A stretch of 64,000 nucleotides of DNA from Aquariibacter albus. GTDB lineage: Bacteria > Pseudomonadota > Gammaproteobacteria > Burkholderiales > Burkholderiaceae_C. Positions 24,597 through 33,893 of the stretch are shown piece by piece; position 1 is the stretch's first letter, and each line of letters begins with the position of its first letter. The stretch covers positions 620,001-684,000 of the forward strand of contig NZ_JACIVI010000001.1 of NCBI RefSeq assembly GCF_014145335.1. The letters are read 5' to 3'. The notes under the pieces are model-generated. The model did no database searches. It saw only the letters and a program-made list of their open reading frames with translations, and was not told where the DNA came from. Made by a program: the position numbers and the translations under genes.

Positions 24597-26378
24597 TCAG
24601 AGCACGTCCGACGCGAAGTCCGCCAGCCGCGAGCGCTCGCCGCGCGCCAGCGTCACATGGCCGCTGTGCGGCCAGCCCTTGAAGCGGTCGACGACATAGG
24701 TCAGGCCGGAACTGCCCTCGGTCAGGTAGGGCGTGTCGATCTGCGCCAGGTTGCCCAGGCAGACGATCTTGGTGCCGGGGCCGGCCCGGGTGATCAGGGC
24801 CTTCATCTGCTTGGGCGTGAGGTTCTGTGCCTCGTCGATCAGCAGGAACTTGTTCATGAAGGTCCGGCCGCGCATGAAGTTCAGGCTCTTGACCTTGATC
24901 TTGCTGCGCACGAGGTCGTTGGTCGCGGCGCGGCCCCACTCGCCGGCGCCGCTGTCGTTGCGGGCCAGGAATTCGAGGTTGTCGTCCAGCGCGCCCATCC
25001 AGGGGCCCATCTTCTCTTCCTCGGTGCCGGGCAGGAAGCCGATGTCCTCGCCCAGCGGCACGGTCACGCGGGTGACGATGATCTCGCTGTAGCGCCGCTC
25101 GTCGAGCACCTGCGAGAGGCCGGCGGCCAGCGTCATCAGCGTCTTGCCGGTGCCTGCGGTGCCAGCCAGGGTGATGAAGTCGCAGTCCGGATCCATCAGC
25201 AGATTCAAGGCGAAGTTCTGCTCGCGGTTGCGCGCGGTCACGCCCCAGACCGAGTTCTTCGCATGCGTGTAGTCCTTGAGCGTGCGCAGCACCGCCGTCT
25301 TGCCGGTGATCTCGGTGACCTTGGCGTAGAGCGGCGCGGCGCCCGGGGTCTCCAGGTAGACGAACTGGTTGACCAGCAGCACCGGCACCATGGGCCCGGC
25401 GATGCGGTAATAGGTGGCGCCGCCCTGCTGCCAGCTCTCCATCGTCTTGCCGTGGCGGTCCCAGAAGTCCGCTGGCAGGGCGAGCACGCCGGTGTAGAGG
25501 AGGTCGCCATCCTCCAGGGTCTTGTCGTTGGTGTAGTCCTCGGCGGCCAGGCCCAGCGCGCGGGCCTTGACCCGCATGTTGATGTCCTTGGACACCAGCA
25601 CCACCTCGCGCGTCGGGTGGGCCTCCACCAGGTGCTGCACCACACCCAGGATCTGGTTGTCGGCCTTGCCCTGCGGCAGGCCCTGGGGCAGCTTGACCTC
25701 CAGCAGCTTGGTTTGGAAGAAGAGCTTGCCGCCTGCCTCGCGATGACCGGTCTTGGCCAGCGGGATGCCGGCGGCCGAGTCGAAGGCCCCGTGGCCCATG
25801 GCCGCGACGAGCGCGTCGAGTTCGCGGCTGACCTGGCGGACATTGCGCGAGACCTCGCTCATGCCCTTCTTGTGCCCGTCGAGTTCCTCCAGCGTGATCA
25901 TCGGCAGGAGGATGTCGTGCTCCTCGAAGCGGAAGAGACTGGTCGGGTCGTGCATCAGCACGTTGGTGTCCAGCACGAAGAGCTTGGCCGGGCCGCCGGC
26001 CAGGCGACGCGGTCGGGCACGGGCGGGTTCGGTCGCGGGGCGCTGCTCGCGGACGGCTGTGCGTGGTGGCGTCTCGATCGCCGGGTTGCCGGCATGGACG
26101 GGTGCCGGCACGGCCTGCGGCGGGACCGTCGGTGCAGGGTCCAGCCCCTCGGGCCGGGCGGCGCTCCGGCTGCGCGGGCTGCGAGAGGGCGCGCGTGGGG
26201 GACGAGCACCCAGATCGGCATCGGCTGCGAGGGGCGCCGGATCCAGCAAGGCGGGCGGGGCGCTGGCCTCGTCCGTCGTCGCCGTGCCGCGCTTGAGCGC
26301 ACGCGGCGCGGCCTGGGCCTCGAAGTCACGCGGGCCGAGCAGGGAAGCTTTCTGGGTCGGGGGCTTGGGCAGGGGCAT
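24597..26378 (-). CDS. PhoH-family ATPase with N-terminal PIN domain (PhoH2 type)
   Basis: A 593-residue protein. The first ~130 residues are Pro/Ala-rich. A PIN domain follows (KLFVLDTNVLMHDP, with LEELDGHKKG), roughly 135-290. The C-terminal PhoH ATPase has the Walker A motif AGTAGTGKTLM and the family pattern FLPGTEEEKMGPWMGALDDNLEFL, with DEAQNLTPKQMKALITRAGPGTK as Walker B. PhoH2 proteins are RNA helicase/RNases. The ATG at 26378 is chosen because the in-frame start at 26420 would lie inside the upstream terminator. Confidence 0.93.
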   Translation of the reverse strand: MPLPKPPTQKASLLGPRDFEAQAAPRALKRGTATTDEASAPPALLDPAPLAADADLGARPPRAPSRSPRSRSAARPEGLDPAPTVPPQAVPAPVHAGNPAIETPPRTAVREQRPATEPARARPRRLAGGPAKLFVLDTNVLMHDPTSLFRFEEHDILLPMITLEELDGHKKGMSEVSRNVRQVSRELDALVAAMGHGAFDSAAGIPLAKTGHREAGGKLFFQTKLLEVKLPQGLPQGKADNQILGVVQHLVEAHPTREVVLVSKDINMRVKARALGLAAEDYTNDKTLEDGDLLYTGVLALPADFWDRHGKTMESWQQGGATYYRIAGPMVPVLLVNQFVYLETPGAAPLYAKVTEITGKTAVLRTLKDYTHAKNSVWGVTARNREQNFALNLLMDPDCDFITLAGTAGTGKTLMTLAAGLSQVLDERRYSEIIVTRVTVPLGEDIGFLPGTEEEKMGPWMGALDDNLEFLARNDSGAGEWGRAATNDLVRSKIKVKSLNFMRGRTFMNKFLLIDEAQNLTPKQMKALITRAGPGTKIVCLGNLAQIDTPYLTEGSSGLTYVVDRFKGWPHSGHVTLARGERSRLADFASDVL

Positions 26379-26402
26379 GGTCAGGGCTGAACGCGGAGCC
26401 GG

Positions 26403-26438
26403 AAAAAAGAAAAGCCGCACAGCAAGCTGTGCGGCTTT
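26403..26438 (-). terminator. Rho-independent terminator after bcp
   Basis: A 13-bp stem (AAAGCCGCACAGC / GCTGTGCGGCTTT) followed on the minus strand by TCTTTTTT. It lies between bcp and phoH, which are both on the minus strand, so it ends the bcp transcript. Confidence 0.85.
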
Positions 26439-26510
26439 GTTGGGATGCGGGGCTTCGTCCCTCTGGCATGCAACCCATTATGCACGCCGGGTGAAGCCCG
26501 GCAGCCGACC

Positions 26511-26987
26511 TCAGGCGGCGGCGCGCAGCCCCTGGACCGACTGCAGGACTTCGTCCACATGGCCGGCCACCTTGATGCCGCGCCACTCGGCGATCAGCAC
26601 GCCCTGCGGGTCGATCAGGAAGGTCGAGCGCTCGATGCCCTTGACCTTCTTGCCGTACATGATCTTGTTCTTGACCACGCCGAACATGTGGCAGAGCTTC
26701 TCTTCGGTGTCGGCAATCAGCTCGAAGGGCAGTTCGAGGTTTTGCTTGAACTTGTCGTGCGAGGCCAGGTTGTCGCGCGAGACACCGAAGACGACGGCGC
26801 CCGAGGCGAGGAAATCGGCGTGGCGGTCACGGAACTGCATCGCTTCCGTGGTGCAGCCCGGGGTGTTGTCCTTCGGGTAGAAATAAAGGACGATCGAGCG
26901 ACCCCGGAATGCCTGCGGCGTGAAGGTCACGCCGCCGGTGGCCTGCGCATCGAAATCCGGAAGGGGTTTGTTCAGGGCAGGCGTCAT
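26511..26987 (-). CDS. bcp: Bcp-type thioredoxin-dependent peroxiredoxin
   Basis: A 158-residue peroxiredoxin that reduces hydrogen peroxide and organic peroxides. The peroxidatic Cys lies in YPKDNTPGCTTEAMQFRD; the position five residues later, Cys in some relatives, is Met here. GVSRDNLASHDKF and GIERSTFLIDPQGVL complete the family pattern. The length is normal. A TATAAT -10 box lies 31 bp upstream. Confidence 0.95.
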   Translation of the reverse strand: MTPALNKPLPDFDAQATGGVTFTPQAFRGRSIVLYFYPKDNTPGCTTEAMQFRDRHADFLASGAVVFGVSRDNLASHDKFKQNLELPFELIADTEEKLCHMFGVVKNKIMYGKKVKGIERSTFLIDPQGVLIAEWRGIKVAGHVDEVLQSVQGLRAAA

Positions 26988-27017
26988 GGCAGGTGGGCAG
27001 GGCTTGAACAGCCGCGC

Positions 27018-27023
27018 ATTATA
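27018..27023 (-). promoter_or_regulatory. -10 box of bcp
   Basis: A perfect TATAAT on the minus strand, 31 bp before the bcp ATG. No convincing -35 hexamer is seen at 17 bp. The promoter may need an activator or be an extended type. Confidence 0.5.
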
Positions 27024-27068
27024 GAAGGCGCGCCGAGGCCTCCCCTGGCTGCTCCCCCGACCGCTGGC

Positions 27069-27443
27069 TCAGGCGTCCAGCAGCAGGGCCGCCACCACCG
27101 CACGATCCTCCGACAGCAGCACGTTGTAGGTGCGGCAGGCGGCGGCGGTGTTCATGGTCTCGATGCCGATGCGGCGCGCCATCAGCGGTCGCAGCAGGGC
27201 CGGCTTCGGGAAGCGCTGGCGGCTGCCGGTGCCCAGCAGCACCAGCTCGGGCTGCAGTGCGGCGATGGCCTCGAAGTCCTCGAGGCGCAGACCGTCGAAA
27301 CCCGCCGGGGCCCAGGCCTGGACCTCGCCCTGCCAGGGCAGGAGCAGGCTCTCTCGCCAGACCACGGATCCCACGCCGATGCGGTCAGGATGCACCGCGG
27401 AGACCACGTTGGGACGGCTGGGCAGATCGGCTTGGAACTTCAT
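27069..27443 (-). CDS. Mth938-domain (DUF498-like) protein
   Basis: A 124-residue protein of the Mth938/NDUFAF3-like fold. SAVHPDRIGVGSVVWRESLLLPW, then ELVLLGTGSRQRFP and GIETMNTAAACRTYNVLLSEDR, are the hallmarks. Bacterial members have no firm biochemical role. The ATG at 27443 starts the family domain directly; the in-frame extension upstream is Pro/Arg-rich. Confidence 0.85.
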   Translation of the reverse strand: MKFQADLPSRPNVVSAVHPDRIGVGSVVWRESLLLPWQGEVQAWAPAGFDGLRLEDFEAIAALQPELVLLGTGSRQRFPKPALLRPLMARRIGIETMNTAAACRTYNVLLSEDRAVVAALLLDA

Positions 27444-27530
27444 GGGGCGGGGCTTCCGGCTCGGGGGCGCGGGCGGACACGGGCCATCGGCCATGCGAGA
27501 GCCAGGATCCACCCCTCGACTAAAATTCTA

Positions 27531-27536
27531 GCTTTC
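27531..27536 (+). promoter_or_regulatory. -10-like box upstream of alaA
   Basis: TAAAAT lies 67 bp before the alaA start. No good -35 is seen. It is tentative. Confidence 0.35.
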
Positions 27537-27602
27537 GCCTCGCGCCCGGGGCCCCGTCAGGGGGCATGCGCCAGGCCGACGCTGACCCACTGCGGAGCCC
27601 CC

Positions 27603-28832
27603 GTGAGCAAACCCATCCACAAGTCGAGCAAGCTGGCGAATGTCTGTTACGACATCCGCGGACCGGTGCTCGACAAGGCCCGTCAGATGGAAGAGGACGG
27701 CCAGAAGATCATCAAGCTGAACATCGGCAACCTGGCGGTCTTCGGCTTCGACGCCCCGGACGAGATCGTGCAGGACATGATCCGCAACCTGCCCTCGGCC
27801 GCCGGCTACACCGACAGCAAGGGCCTGTTCGCGCCGCGCCGCGCCGTCGTGCACTACACGCAGGAGAAGGGCATTGCCGGCGTGACGGTGGACGACGTCT
27901 ACCTCGGCAACGGGGCCTCCGAGCTGATCGCGATGAGCATGAACGCCCTGCTCGACGCAGGCGACGAGGTGCTGGTGCCCGCCCCCGACTACCCGCTGTG
28001 GACGGCCTCCGTCTCCCTGTCGGGCGGCACGCCGGTGCACTACCTGTGCGACGAGGGCGCCGACTGGTACCCCGACCTCGACGACATCCGCCGCAAGATC
28101 ACGCCGGCGACCCGTGCGATCGTCATCATCAACCCGAACAACCCGACCGGCGCGCTCTATCCCGAGCCGCTGCTGCGGGAGCTGGTCGAGATCGCGCGGC
28201 AGCACAAGCTCATCGTCTTCGCCGACGAGATCTACGACAAGACGCTCTACGACGGCAACGTCCACACCAGCATCGCCTCGCTGGCCGACGATGTCTTCTT
28301 CGTCACCTTCAACGGGCTCAGCAAGAACTACCGGGCCTGCGGCTACCGCGCCGGCTGGATGGTCGTCTCGGGCAACAAGCGCCAGGCCAAGGACTACATC
28401 GAAGGCCTGAACATGCTGGCCTCCATGCGACTGTGCGCGAACACGCCCGGCCAGCTGGCCGTGCAGACCGCGCTCGGCGGCTACCAGAGCATCAAGGACC
28501 TCGTCGCGCCGCAGGGCCGTCTGACCCGCCAGCGCGACATGGCCTACGAGCGCATGTCGGCCATTCCGGGCGTCAGCGTGGTCAAGCCCAAGGCGGCGCT
28601 CTACATGTTCCCGCGCCTGGACCCGAAGGTCTATCCGATCCAGGACGACCAGCAGTTCGCCTACGAGCTGCTGGCCGAGGAGAAGGTGCTGATCGTGCAG
28701 GGCACCGGCTTCAACTGGCCGCAGCCGGACCACTTCCGCCTCGTCTTCCTGCCCAACACCGACGACCTCGGCGAGGCGCTGGACCGCATCGAGCGTTTCC
28801 TGGCCGGCTACCGCCGCCGCCACAGCGTCTGA
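27603..28832 (+). CDS. alaA: Alanine transaminase-type class I/II aminotransferase
   Basis: A 409-residue PLP enzyme of the AlaA/YfbQ group that makes alanine from pyruvate with glutamate. The start is GTG at 27603, preceded by GGAG. IINPNNPTGALY, then FADEIYDKTLYDG and FNGLSKNYRACGYRAGW (PLP Lys at about 241), are clear. SLSGGTPVHY and MRLCANTPGQLAVQ fit the subfamily. It precedes hom and thrC on the same strand. Confidence 0.93.
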   Translation: MSKPIHKSSKLANVCYDIRGPVLDKARQMEEDGQKIIKLNIGNLAVFGFDAPDEIVQDMIRNLPSAAGYTDSKGLFAPRRAVVHYTQEKGIAGVTVDDVYLGNGASELIAMSMNALLDAGDEVLVPAPDYPLWTASVSLSGGTPVHYLCDEGADWYPDLDDIRRKITPATRAIVIINPNNPTGALYPEPLLRELVEIARQHKLIVFADEIYDKTLYDGNVHTSIASLADDVFFVTFNGLSKNYRACGYRAGWMVVSGNKRQAKDYIEGLNMLASMRLCANTPGQLAVQTALGGYQSIKDLVAPQGRLTRQRDMAYERMSAIPGVSVVKPKAALYMFPRLDPKVYPIQDDQQFAYELLAEEKVLIVQGTGFNWPQPDHFRLVFLPNTDDLGEALDRIERFLAGYRRRHSV

Positions 28833-28860
28833 GGTCTCGGCCTCTCCCCCCCTTTCCCCG

Positions 28861-28887
28861 ACGCGGCCGGCCACGAGCCGGCCGCGT
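28861..28887. terminator. Terminator-like hairpin between alaA and hom
   Basis: An 11-bp perfect stem (ACGCGGCCGGC / GCCGGCCGCGT) with a 5-nt loop, 28 bp after alaA. It has no T-run. It could weaken read-through into hom. Confidence 0.45.
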
Positions 28888-28916
28888 GCCCCTTGATCCT
28901 CTCGCGTCCTGATTCC

Positions 28917-30248
28917 ATGAAAGCTCTCCAGCTCGGCCTGCTCGGCATCGGCACCGTCGGCAGCGGCACCTTCGCTGTCCTGCAACGCAACCAGGCGGAG
29001 ATCGTCCGCCGCGCCGGCCGCGGCATCGTGATCAAGACCGTGGCCGATCTCGACACCGCCTGCGCCCGGGCCGTGGTCGGGGATGCCGCGCAAGTGGTGG
29101 CCGACGCCCGCGCGGTGATTGCCGATCCCGAGATCGATGTCGTCGTCGAGTTGATCGGCGGCTACGGCATCGCCCGCGCCCTGGTGCTGGAGGCCATCGC
29201 GGCCGGCAAGCATGTAGTCACCGCCAACAAGGCCCTGCTGGCCGTGCATGGCAGCGAGATCTTCGCGGCCGCGCGCGCCAAGGGCGTGATCGTCGCCTTC
29301 GAGGCCGCGGTCGCCGGCGGCATTCCCATCATCAAGGCTCTGCGCGAAGGCCTGACCGCCAACCAGGTCCAGTGGGTGGCCGGCATCATCAACGGCACGA
29401 CGAATTTCATCCTGTCCGAGATGCGCGACAAGGGCCTCGATTTCGACGTCGTGCTCAAGGAGGCTCAGCGCCTGGGCTATGCCGAGGCCGATCCGACCTT
29501 CGACATCGAAGGCGTCGATGCCGCCCACAAGGCCACGCTGATGAGCGCCATCGCCTTCGGCGTGCCGGTGCAGTTCGACAAGGCCCATGTCGAGGGCATC
29601 ACCCGGCTGGCCGCTGCGGATATCCGCTATGCCGAGCAGCTGGGCTACCGCATCAAGCTGCTGGGCATCGCGCGCCGTCAGGCTGAGGGCATTGAGCTGC
29701 GCGTGCACCCGACCCTGGTGCCGACCAAGCGCCTGATCGCCAACGTCGAAGGCGCGATGAATGCGGTGATGGTGCAGGGCGATGCCGTGGGCACCACCCT
29801 CTACTACGGCAAGGGCGCGGGCAGCGAGCCGACCGCCTCGGCTGTGATTGCCGACCTGGTCGACATCGCCCGCCTGTCCGGCGCTGGCGAGGGCGCCCGC
29901 GTGCCGGCCCTGGGCTTCCAGCCCGAGGCCCTGGCCCAGGCCGACGCCCTGCCCATCCTGCCGATCGAGCAGGTGCTGACCTCCTTCTACCTGCGCCTGC
30001 GCGTGGCCGACGAGGCCGGCGTGCTGGCCCGCCTGACCGGCATCCTGGCCGAACGCGGCATCTCGCTGGACGCCGTGCTGCAGCGCCCGGGCGACGAGGT
30101 GGCCGCCGGCCAGCCCGCCGCCACCGACCTGATCATGCTGACCCACATCACCCGCGAAGGCGCCATGCGCGCCGCGCTGGCCGAGATGCAGGCCCTGCCG
30201 AGCGTGCTGGCGCCCATCGTCAGCCTGCGCAAGGAAGATCTCGCCTGA
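28917..30248 (+). CDS. hom: Homoserine dehydrogenase
   Basis: A 443-residue NAD(P)H enzyme that reduces aspartate semialdehyde to homoserine, the branch to threonine and methionine. The nucleotide-binding loop LLGIGTVGSGTF is at the N-terminus, AANKALLA and the EAAVAGGIPIIKALREGL active-site stretch follow, and NGTTNFIL is present. The C-terminal ACT domain (FYLRLRVADEAGVLARLTGIL) suggests threonine feedback. The ATG at 28917 starts just before the Rossmann strand. thrC follows by 35 bp. Confidence 0.97.
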   Translation: MKALQLGLLGIGTVGSGTFAVLQRNQAEIVRRAGRGIVIKTVADLDTACARAVVGDAAQVVADARAVIADPEIDVVVELIGGYGIARALVLEAIAAGKHVVTANKALLAVHGSEIFAAARAKGVIVAFEAAVAGGIPIIKALREGLTANQVQWVAGIINGTTNFILSEMRDKGLDFDVVLKEAQRLGYAEADPTFDIEGVDAAHKATLMSAIAFGVPVQFDKAHVEGITRLAAADIRYAEQLGYRIKLLGIARRQAEGIELRVHPTLVPTKRLIANVEGAMNAVMVQGDAVGTTLYYGKGAGSEPTASAVIADLVDIARLSGAGEGARVPALGFQPEALAQADALPILPIEQVLTSFYLRLRVADEAGVLARLTGILAERGISLDAVLQRPGDEVAAGQPAATDLIMLTHITREGAMRAALAEMQALPSVLAPIVSLRKEDLA

Positions 30249-30283
30249 GCCGGGCCCGGGGCCTTCCCGAACCGAATGCAACG

Positions 30284-31708
30284 ATGAAGTACATCAGCAC
30301 CCGCGGCGACCGCACGGAGCGCCGCTTCTGCGAGATCCTGCTCGAAGGCCTGGCGCCCGACGGCGGTCTCTACCTGCCCACGCACTACCCGAAGGTCGAT
30401 GCCACCACGCTCGCGCGCTGGCGCGGCCTGGGCTATGCCGAGCTCGCCTTCGAGATCCTCTCGCGCTACATCGACGACATTCCGCCGCTGGAGCTGAAGG
30501 CCCTGGTCGACAAGACCTACACGGTCGCAGCCTTCGGCGACGCGGCCATCGTGCCGCTCAAGCCCGTCACGCCTGCGCGCGGGGGCCAGGGCGCCGTCCT
30601 GCTCGAAGCCCTGTCCAACGGCCCCACCCTGGCCTTCAAGGACATGGCCATGCAGCTGCTCGGCAACCTCTTCGAGTACGAGCTGGCCCGCCGTGGCGAG
30701 ACCCTGAACATCCTCGGCGCCACCAGCGGCGACACCGGCAGCGCGGCCGAATACGCGATGCGCGGCAAGCGCGGCATCGCCGTGTTCATGCTCAGCCCGC
30801 TCGGCCGCATGAGCCCCTTCCAGCAGGCGCAGATGTTCAGCCTGCAGGACGCCAACATCCACAACCTGGCCGTCGAGGGCGTCTTCGACGACTGCCAGGA
30901 CATCGTCAAGGCCGTCAGCGCCGACCTGGACTTCAAGCGCCGCCACAAGATCGGCACCGTCAACTCGATCAACTGGGCGCGGCTGCTGGCCCAGGTCGTC
31001 TACTACTTCGCCGGCTACTTCCAGGCCACGGAGACCAACGACGAGCGCGTGAGCTTCACTGTGCCCAGCGGCAACTTCGGCAACGTCTGCGCCGGCCACG
31101 TCGCGCGCATGATGGGCCTGCCCATCGAGCGCCTGGTGGTTGCCACCAACGAGAACGATGTGCTCGACGAGTTCTTCCGCACCGGCGCCTACCGCGTGCG
31201 CGGCAGCGCCGACACGCACGAGACCTCCAGCCCCTCGATGGACATCTCCAAGGCCAGCAACTTCGAGCGCTTCGTCTTCGACCTGCTCGGCCGCGACGCC
31301 GCCCGCACCGCCGAGCTCTTCGGCGCGCAGGTGGGGCAGGGCGGCTTCACGCTCGACGCCGCCAGCTTCGCGAAGGTGGCGGGCTACGGCTTCCGCTCGG
31401 GCCGCAGCACGCATGCCGACCGCCTGGCCACCATCCGCCGCGTGGCTTCGGAAAGCGGCCTGATCGTCGACCCGCACACGGCGGACGGCCTGAAGGTGGC
31501 CGCCGAGCAGCCCGGCCCCGAGACCATGATCGTGCTGGAGACCGCGCTGCCGGCCAAGTTCGCCGCGACCATCGTCGAGGCCCTGGGCCACGAGCCCCCG
31601 CGGCCCGCGGGCCTGGAGGGCATCGAGGCCCTGCCCAAGCGTGTCCAGGCGGTGCCGGCCTCGGTCCAGGTCGTCAAGGACTACGTGGCCGCCCACGCCC
31701 CCGCATGA
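30284..31708 (+). CDS. thrC: Threonine synthase
   Basis: A 474-residue PLP enzyme that converts O-phosphohomoserine to threonine. It starts MKYISTRGD, the usual opening. The PLP-binding Lys is in GPTLAFKDMAMQ (about residue 119). LGATSGDTGSAAEYAMRGK and VPSGNFGNVCAGHVARMMGLP are clear. Its stop overlaps the mobB start by 4 bp, so it runs into the molybdenum cofactor genes. Confidence 0.97.
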   Translation: MKYISTRGDRTERRFCEILLEGLAPDGGLYLPTHYPKVDATTLARWRGLGYAELAFEILSRYIDDIPPLELKALVDKTYTVAAFGDAAIVPLKPVTPARGGQGAVLLEALSNGPTLAFKDMAMQLLGNLFEYELARRGETLNILGATSGDTGSAAEYAMRGKRGIAVFMLSPLGRMSPFQQAQMFSLQDANIHNLAVEGVFDDCQDIVKAVSADLDFKRRHKIGTVNSINWARLLAQVVYYFAGYFQATETNDERVSFTVPSGNFGNVCAGHVARMMGLPIERLVVATNENDVLDEFFRTGAYRVRGSADTHETSSPSMDISKASNFERFVFDLLGRDAARTAELFGAQVGQGGFTLDAASFAKVAGYGFRSGRSTHADRLATIRRVASESGLIVDPHTADGLKVAAEQPGPETMIVLETALPAKFAATIVEALGHEPPRPAGLEGIEALPKRVQAVPASVQVVKDYVAAHAPA

Positions 31709-32277
31709 CCCTCGACCTGCCGGCCGGCCCCGCCATGAAGGCCGTGGGCTTCTGCGGCTACTCCGGCTCGGGCAAGACCACGCTGGTCGAGCAGATGGTC
31801 GGCGGCCTGCGCGCGCGCGGCCTGCGCGTCTCGGTGGTCAAGCATGCCCACCACGCCTTCGACATCGACCAGCCCGGCAAGGATTCCTGGCGCCACCGCG
31901 AGGCCGGGGCCTACGAGGTCGTCGTCTCCTCCAGCCGCCGCCTGGCCAAGGTGCGCACGCTGCGCGAGGACCGCGAGCCGACCGCCCACGAGCTGCTGGC
32001 CGAACTGGCCCCCTGCGACTGGGCCCTGGTCGAAGGCTTCAAGCATGCCGACCTGCCGAAGATCGAGGTCTGGCGCGCCAGCACCGGACGGCCGGTGCAG
32101 TACCCGGCCGATCCGCACATCCGGGCGATCGCGACCGACAGCCGGGCCGAGCTGCCGCAGGCCACCGAGCTGCCGCTGCTGGACCTGAACGACCCCGAGG
32201 CCATCATCGCCTTCCTGATCGGGCAGGCTGCGGACTTCGCCTACACGCCCCGCGCGCTGCCCCGGCTCGGCTTCTGA
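31705..32277 (+). CDS. mobB: Molybdopterin-guanine dinucleotide biosynthesis protein B
   Basis: A 190-residue GTP-binding protein that assists MobA in attaching GMP to molybdopterin. It has the Walker A motif GYSGSGKTTL, then VVKHAHHAFDIDQPGKDSWRHREAGA, and LVEGFKHADLPKIEVWR. The ATG at 31705 overlaps the thrC stop. A second ATG at 31735 would give 180 residues and starts directly at the domain. Either start keeps the whole family domain. Confidence 0.93.
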   Translation: MTLDLPAGPAMKAVGFCGYSGSGKTTLVEQMVGGLRARGLRVSVVKHAHHAFDIDQPGKDSWRHREAGAYEVVVSSSRRLAKVRTLREDREPTAHELLAELAPCDWALVEGFKHADLPKIEVWRASTGRPVQYPADPHIRAIATDSRAELPQATELPLLDLNDPEAIIAFLIGQAADFAYTPRALPRLGF

Positions 32278-32304
32278 GCCTGCTTCGCCCTTGCGCCTCC
32301 CCGC

Positions 32305-33594
32305 ATGAACCGACCCGCCCCCAAGCCGCTGATCAGCCTGGACGAGGCCCTGGCCCGCCTGCTGGCCCAGACCCCGCGCCTGGCCGGCGTCGAGACCGTC
32401 GACAGCTTCGAGGCCCTGGGCCGCGTGCTGGCCGAGGACCTCGTCGCCCCGCTCGACGTGCCCGGCATGGACAACAGCGCGATGGACGGCTACGCCCTGC
32501 GCCGTGCCGACCTGCTCGGCCCCGAGGGCCTGGCCCGCGCGCTGCCGGTGGGCCAGCGCGTGGCGGCCGGCCACCCCGGCGGCCCCCTGGCCGAGGGCAC
32601 GGCCGCGCGGCTTTTCACCGGCGCCGAGATCCCGCCCGGCGCCGACGCCGTCGTGCCGCAGGAGCAGGCCGAGGCGCTCACCCTGCCGGACGGCCGTGCG
32701 GCCGTGCGCATCACCGTGCTGCCCGAGCCCGAGGCCTGGATCCGCCGCCGCGGCGACGACGTGCGCCAGGGCGCCACCGTGCTCGCCACCGGCACCCGGT
32801 TGAGCGCCCAGGCCCTGGGCCTGGCCGCCTCCCTGGGCCGGGCCACGGTGCAGGTGCGCCGCCGTCCGCGGGTGGCCCTGTTCTCCACTGGCGACGAGCT
32901 CGTGATGCCGGGCAGCCTGCCGCCCGAGCAGCTGCCGCGCGGCGCCATCTACAACTCCAACCGCCACACCCTGCGCGGCCTGCTGCAGGCGGCCGGCGCG
33001 GAGGTCACCGACCTCGGCATCGTGCCCGACCGCCGCGAGGCCACCCGCGAGGCCCTGCGCGCCGCGGCCGAGGCGCATGACCTGATCCTCACCTCGGGCG
33101 GCGTCTCGGTGGGCGAGGAAGACCATCTCAAGCCCGCCGTCGAGGCCGAAGGCCGGCTGGACCTGTGGCAGGTCGCGATGAAGCCCGGCAAGCCCCTGGC
33201 CTTCGGCGCAGTGCGCCGGCCCGGCGCGCCGGGCGAGGCGCGGGGCGCAGCGGCCGAAGCCTTGTTCATGGGCCTGCCCGGCAACCCGGTGTCGAGCTTC
33301 GTGACCTTCCTGCTGGCCGTGCGGCCGGTGCTGCGTGCGCTGGAGGGCGAGCCCGTCCACGCGCCGCGCGCGCTGCAGGTGCCGGCCGCCTTCGACTGGC
33401 CGCACCCCGACCGACGCCGCGAATTCCTGCGCGCGCGGCTGGATGCCGCCGGACAGGCCCACATCTACCCCAAGCAGTCCTCCGCCGTGCTGACCTCGGC
33501 CGTCTGGGCCGAGGGCCTGATTGATGTGGCGGCCGGTCAGGTCATCCGCGCCGGCGACCCGGTGCCCTACCTGCCCTATGCGGCCCTGCTGTGA
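32305..33594 (+). CDS. moeA: Molybdopterin molybdenumtransferase
   Basis: A 429-residue enzyme that inserts molybdenum into adenylated molybdopterin. Typical motifs: PGMDNSAMDGYALRRADL, GAEIPPGADAVVPQE, ALFSTGDELV, LTSGGVSVGEEDHLK and FMGLPGNPVSSFVTF. It begins 27 bp after mobB. The next gene, moaD, starts 44 bp after it. Confidence 0.96.
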   Translation: MNRPAPKPLISLDEALARLLAQTPRLAGVETVDSFEALGRVLAEDLVAPLDVPGMDNSAMDGYALRRADLLGPEGLARALPVGQRVAAGHPGGPLAEGTAARLFTGAEIPPGADAVVPQEQAEALTLPDGRAAVRITVLPEPEAWIRRRGDDVRQGATVLATGTRLSAQALGLAASLGRATVQVRRRPRVALFSTGDELVMPGSLPPEQLPRGAIYNSNRHTLRGLLQAAGAEVTDLGIVPDRREATREALRAAAEAHDLILTSGGVSVGEEDHLKPAVEAEGRLDLWQVAMKPGKPLAFGAVRRPGAPGEARGAAAEALFMGLPGNPVSSFVTFLLAVRPVLRALEGEPVHAPRALQVPAAFDWPHPDRRREFLRARLDAAGQAHIYPKQSSAVLTSAVWAEGLIDVAAGQVIRAGDPVPYLPYAALL

Positions 33595-33638
33595 GCGGCG
33601 CCGCCCGGCCCCTTGCCCTTCCGCCTGAGCCTGTCCTG

Positions 33639-33893
33639 ATGAGCACCGTCCACGTCCGCTACTTCGCCGCCCTGCGCGAAGCCCTGGGCCCCGGCGAAAC
33701 CGTGGCGCGGCCCGAGCCCGCCACCATGGCCGCCCTGCGCGATGCCCTGATCGCCCGCGGCGGCGCCCATGCCGAGCGCCTGGCCCGCGGCCGCGCCGTG
33801 CGCATGGCCGTCGACCAGCAGATGGCCGACGAAGCGACCCCGCTGCGCGAGGGCGCAGAGGTCGCTTTCTTCCCGCCGGTCACAGGGGGGTGA
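33639..33893 (+). CDS. moaD: Molybdopterin synthase sulfur-carrier subunit
   Basis: An 84-residue ubiquitin-like protein ending VTGG, the required C-terminal Gly-Gly that carries the thiocarboxylate sulfur. It starts with the strand HVRYFAALREALG and holds EVAFFPPVTGG at the end. The ATG at 33639 gives family length; an in-frame ATG at 33591 would add 16 unrelated residues. It is the partner of moaE across a repeat-filled gap. Confidence 0.93.
   Translation: MSTVHVRYFAALREALGPGETVARPEPATMAALRDALIARGGAHAERLARGRAVRMAVDQQMADEATPLREGAEVAFFPPVTGG

Noticed and set aside
27528-30281. A 917-residue open frame antisense to alaA and hom
   Set aside because: It mirrors two clear genes at high GC, is rich in Gly/Ala/His/Asp/Val and has no domain character.
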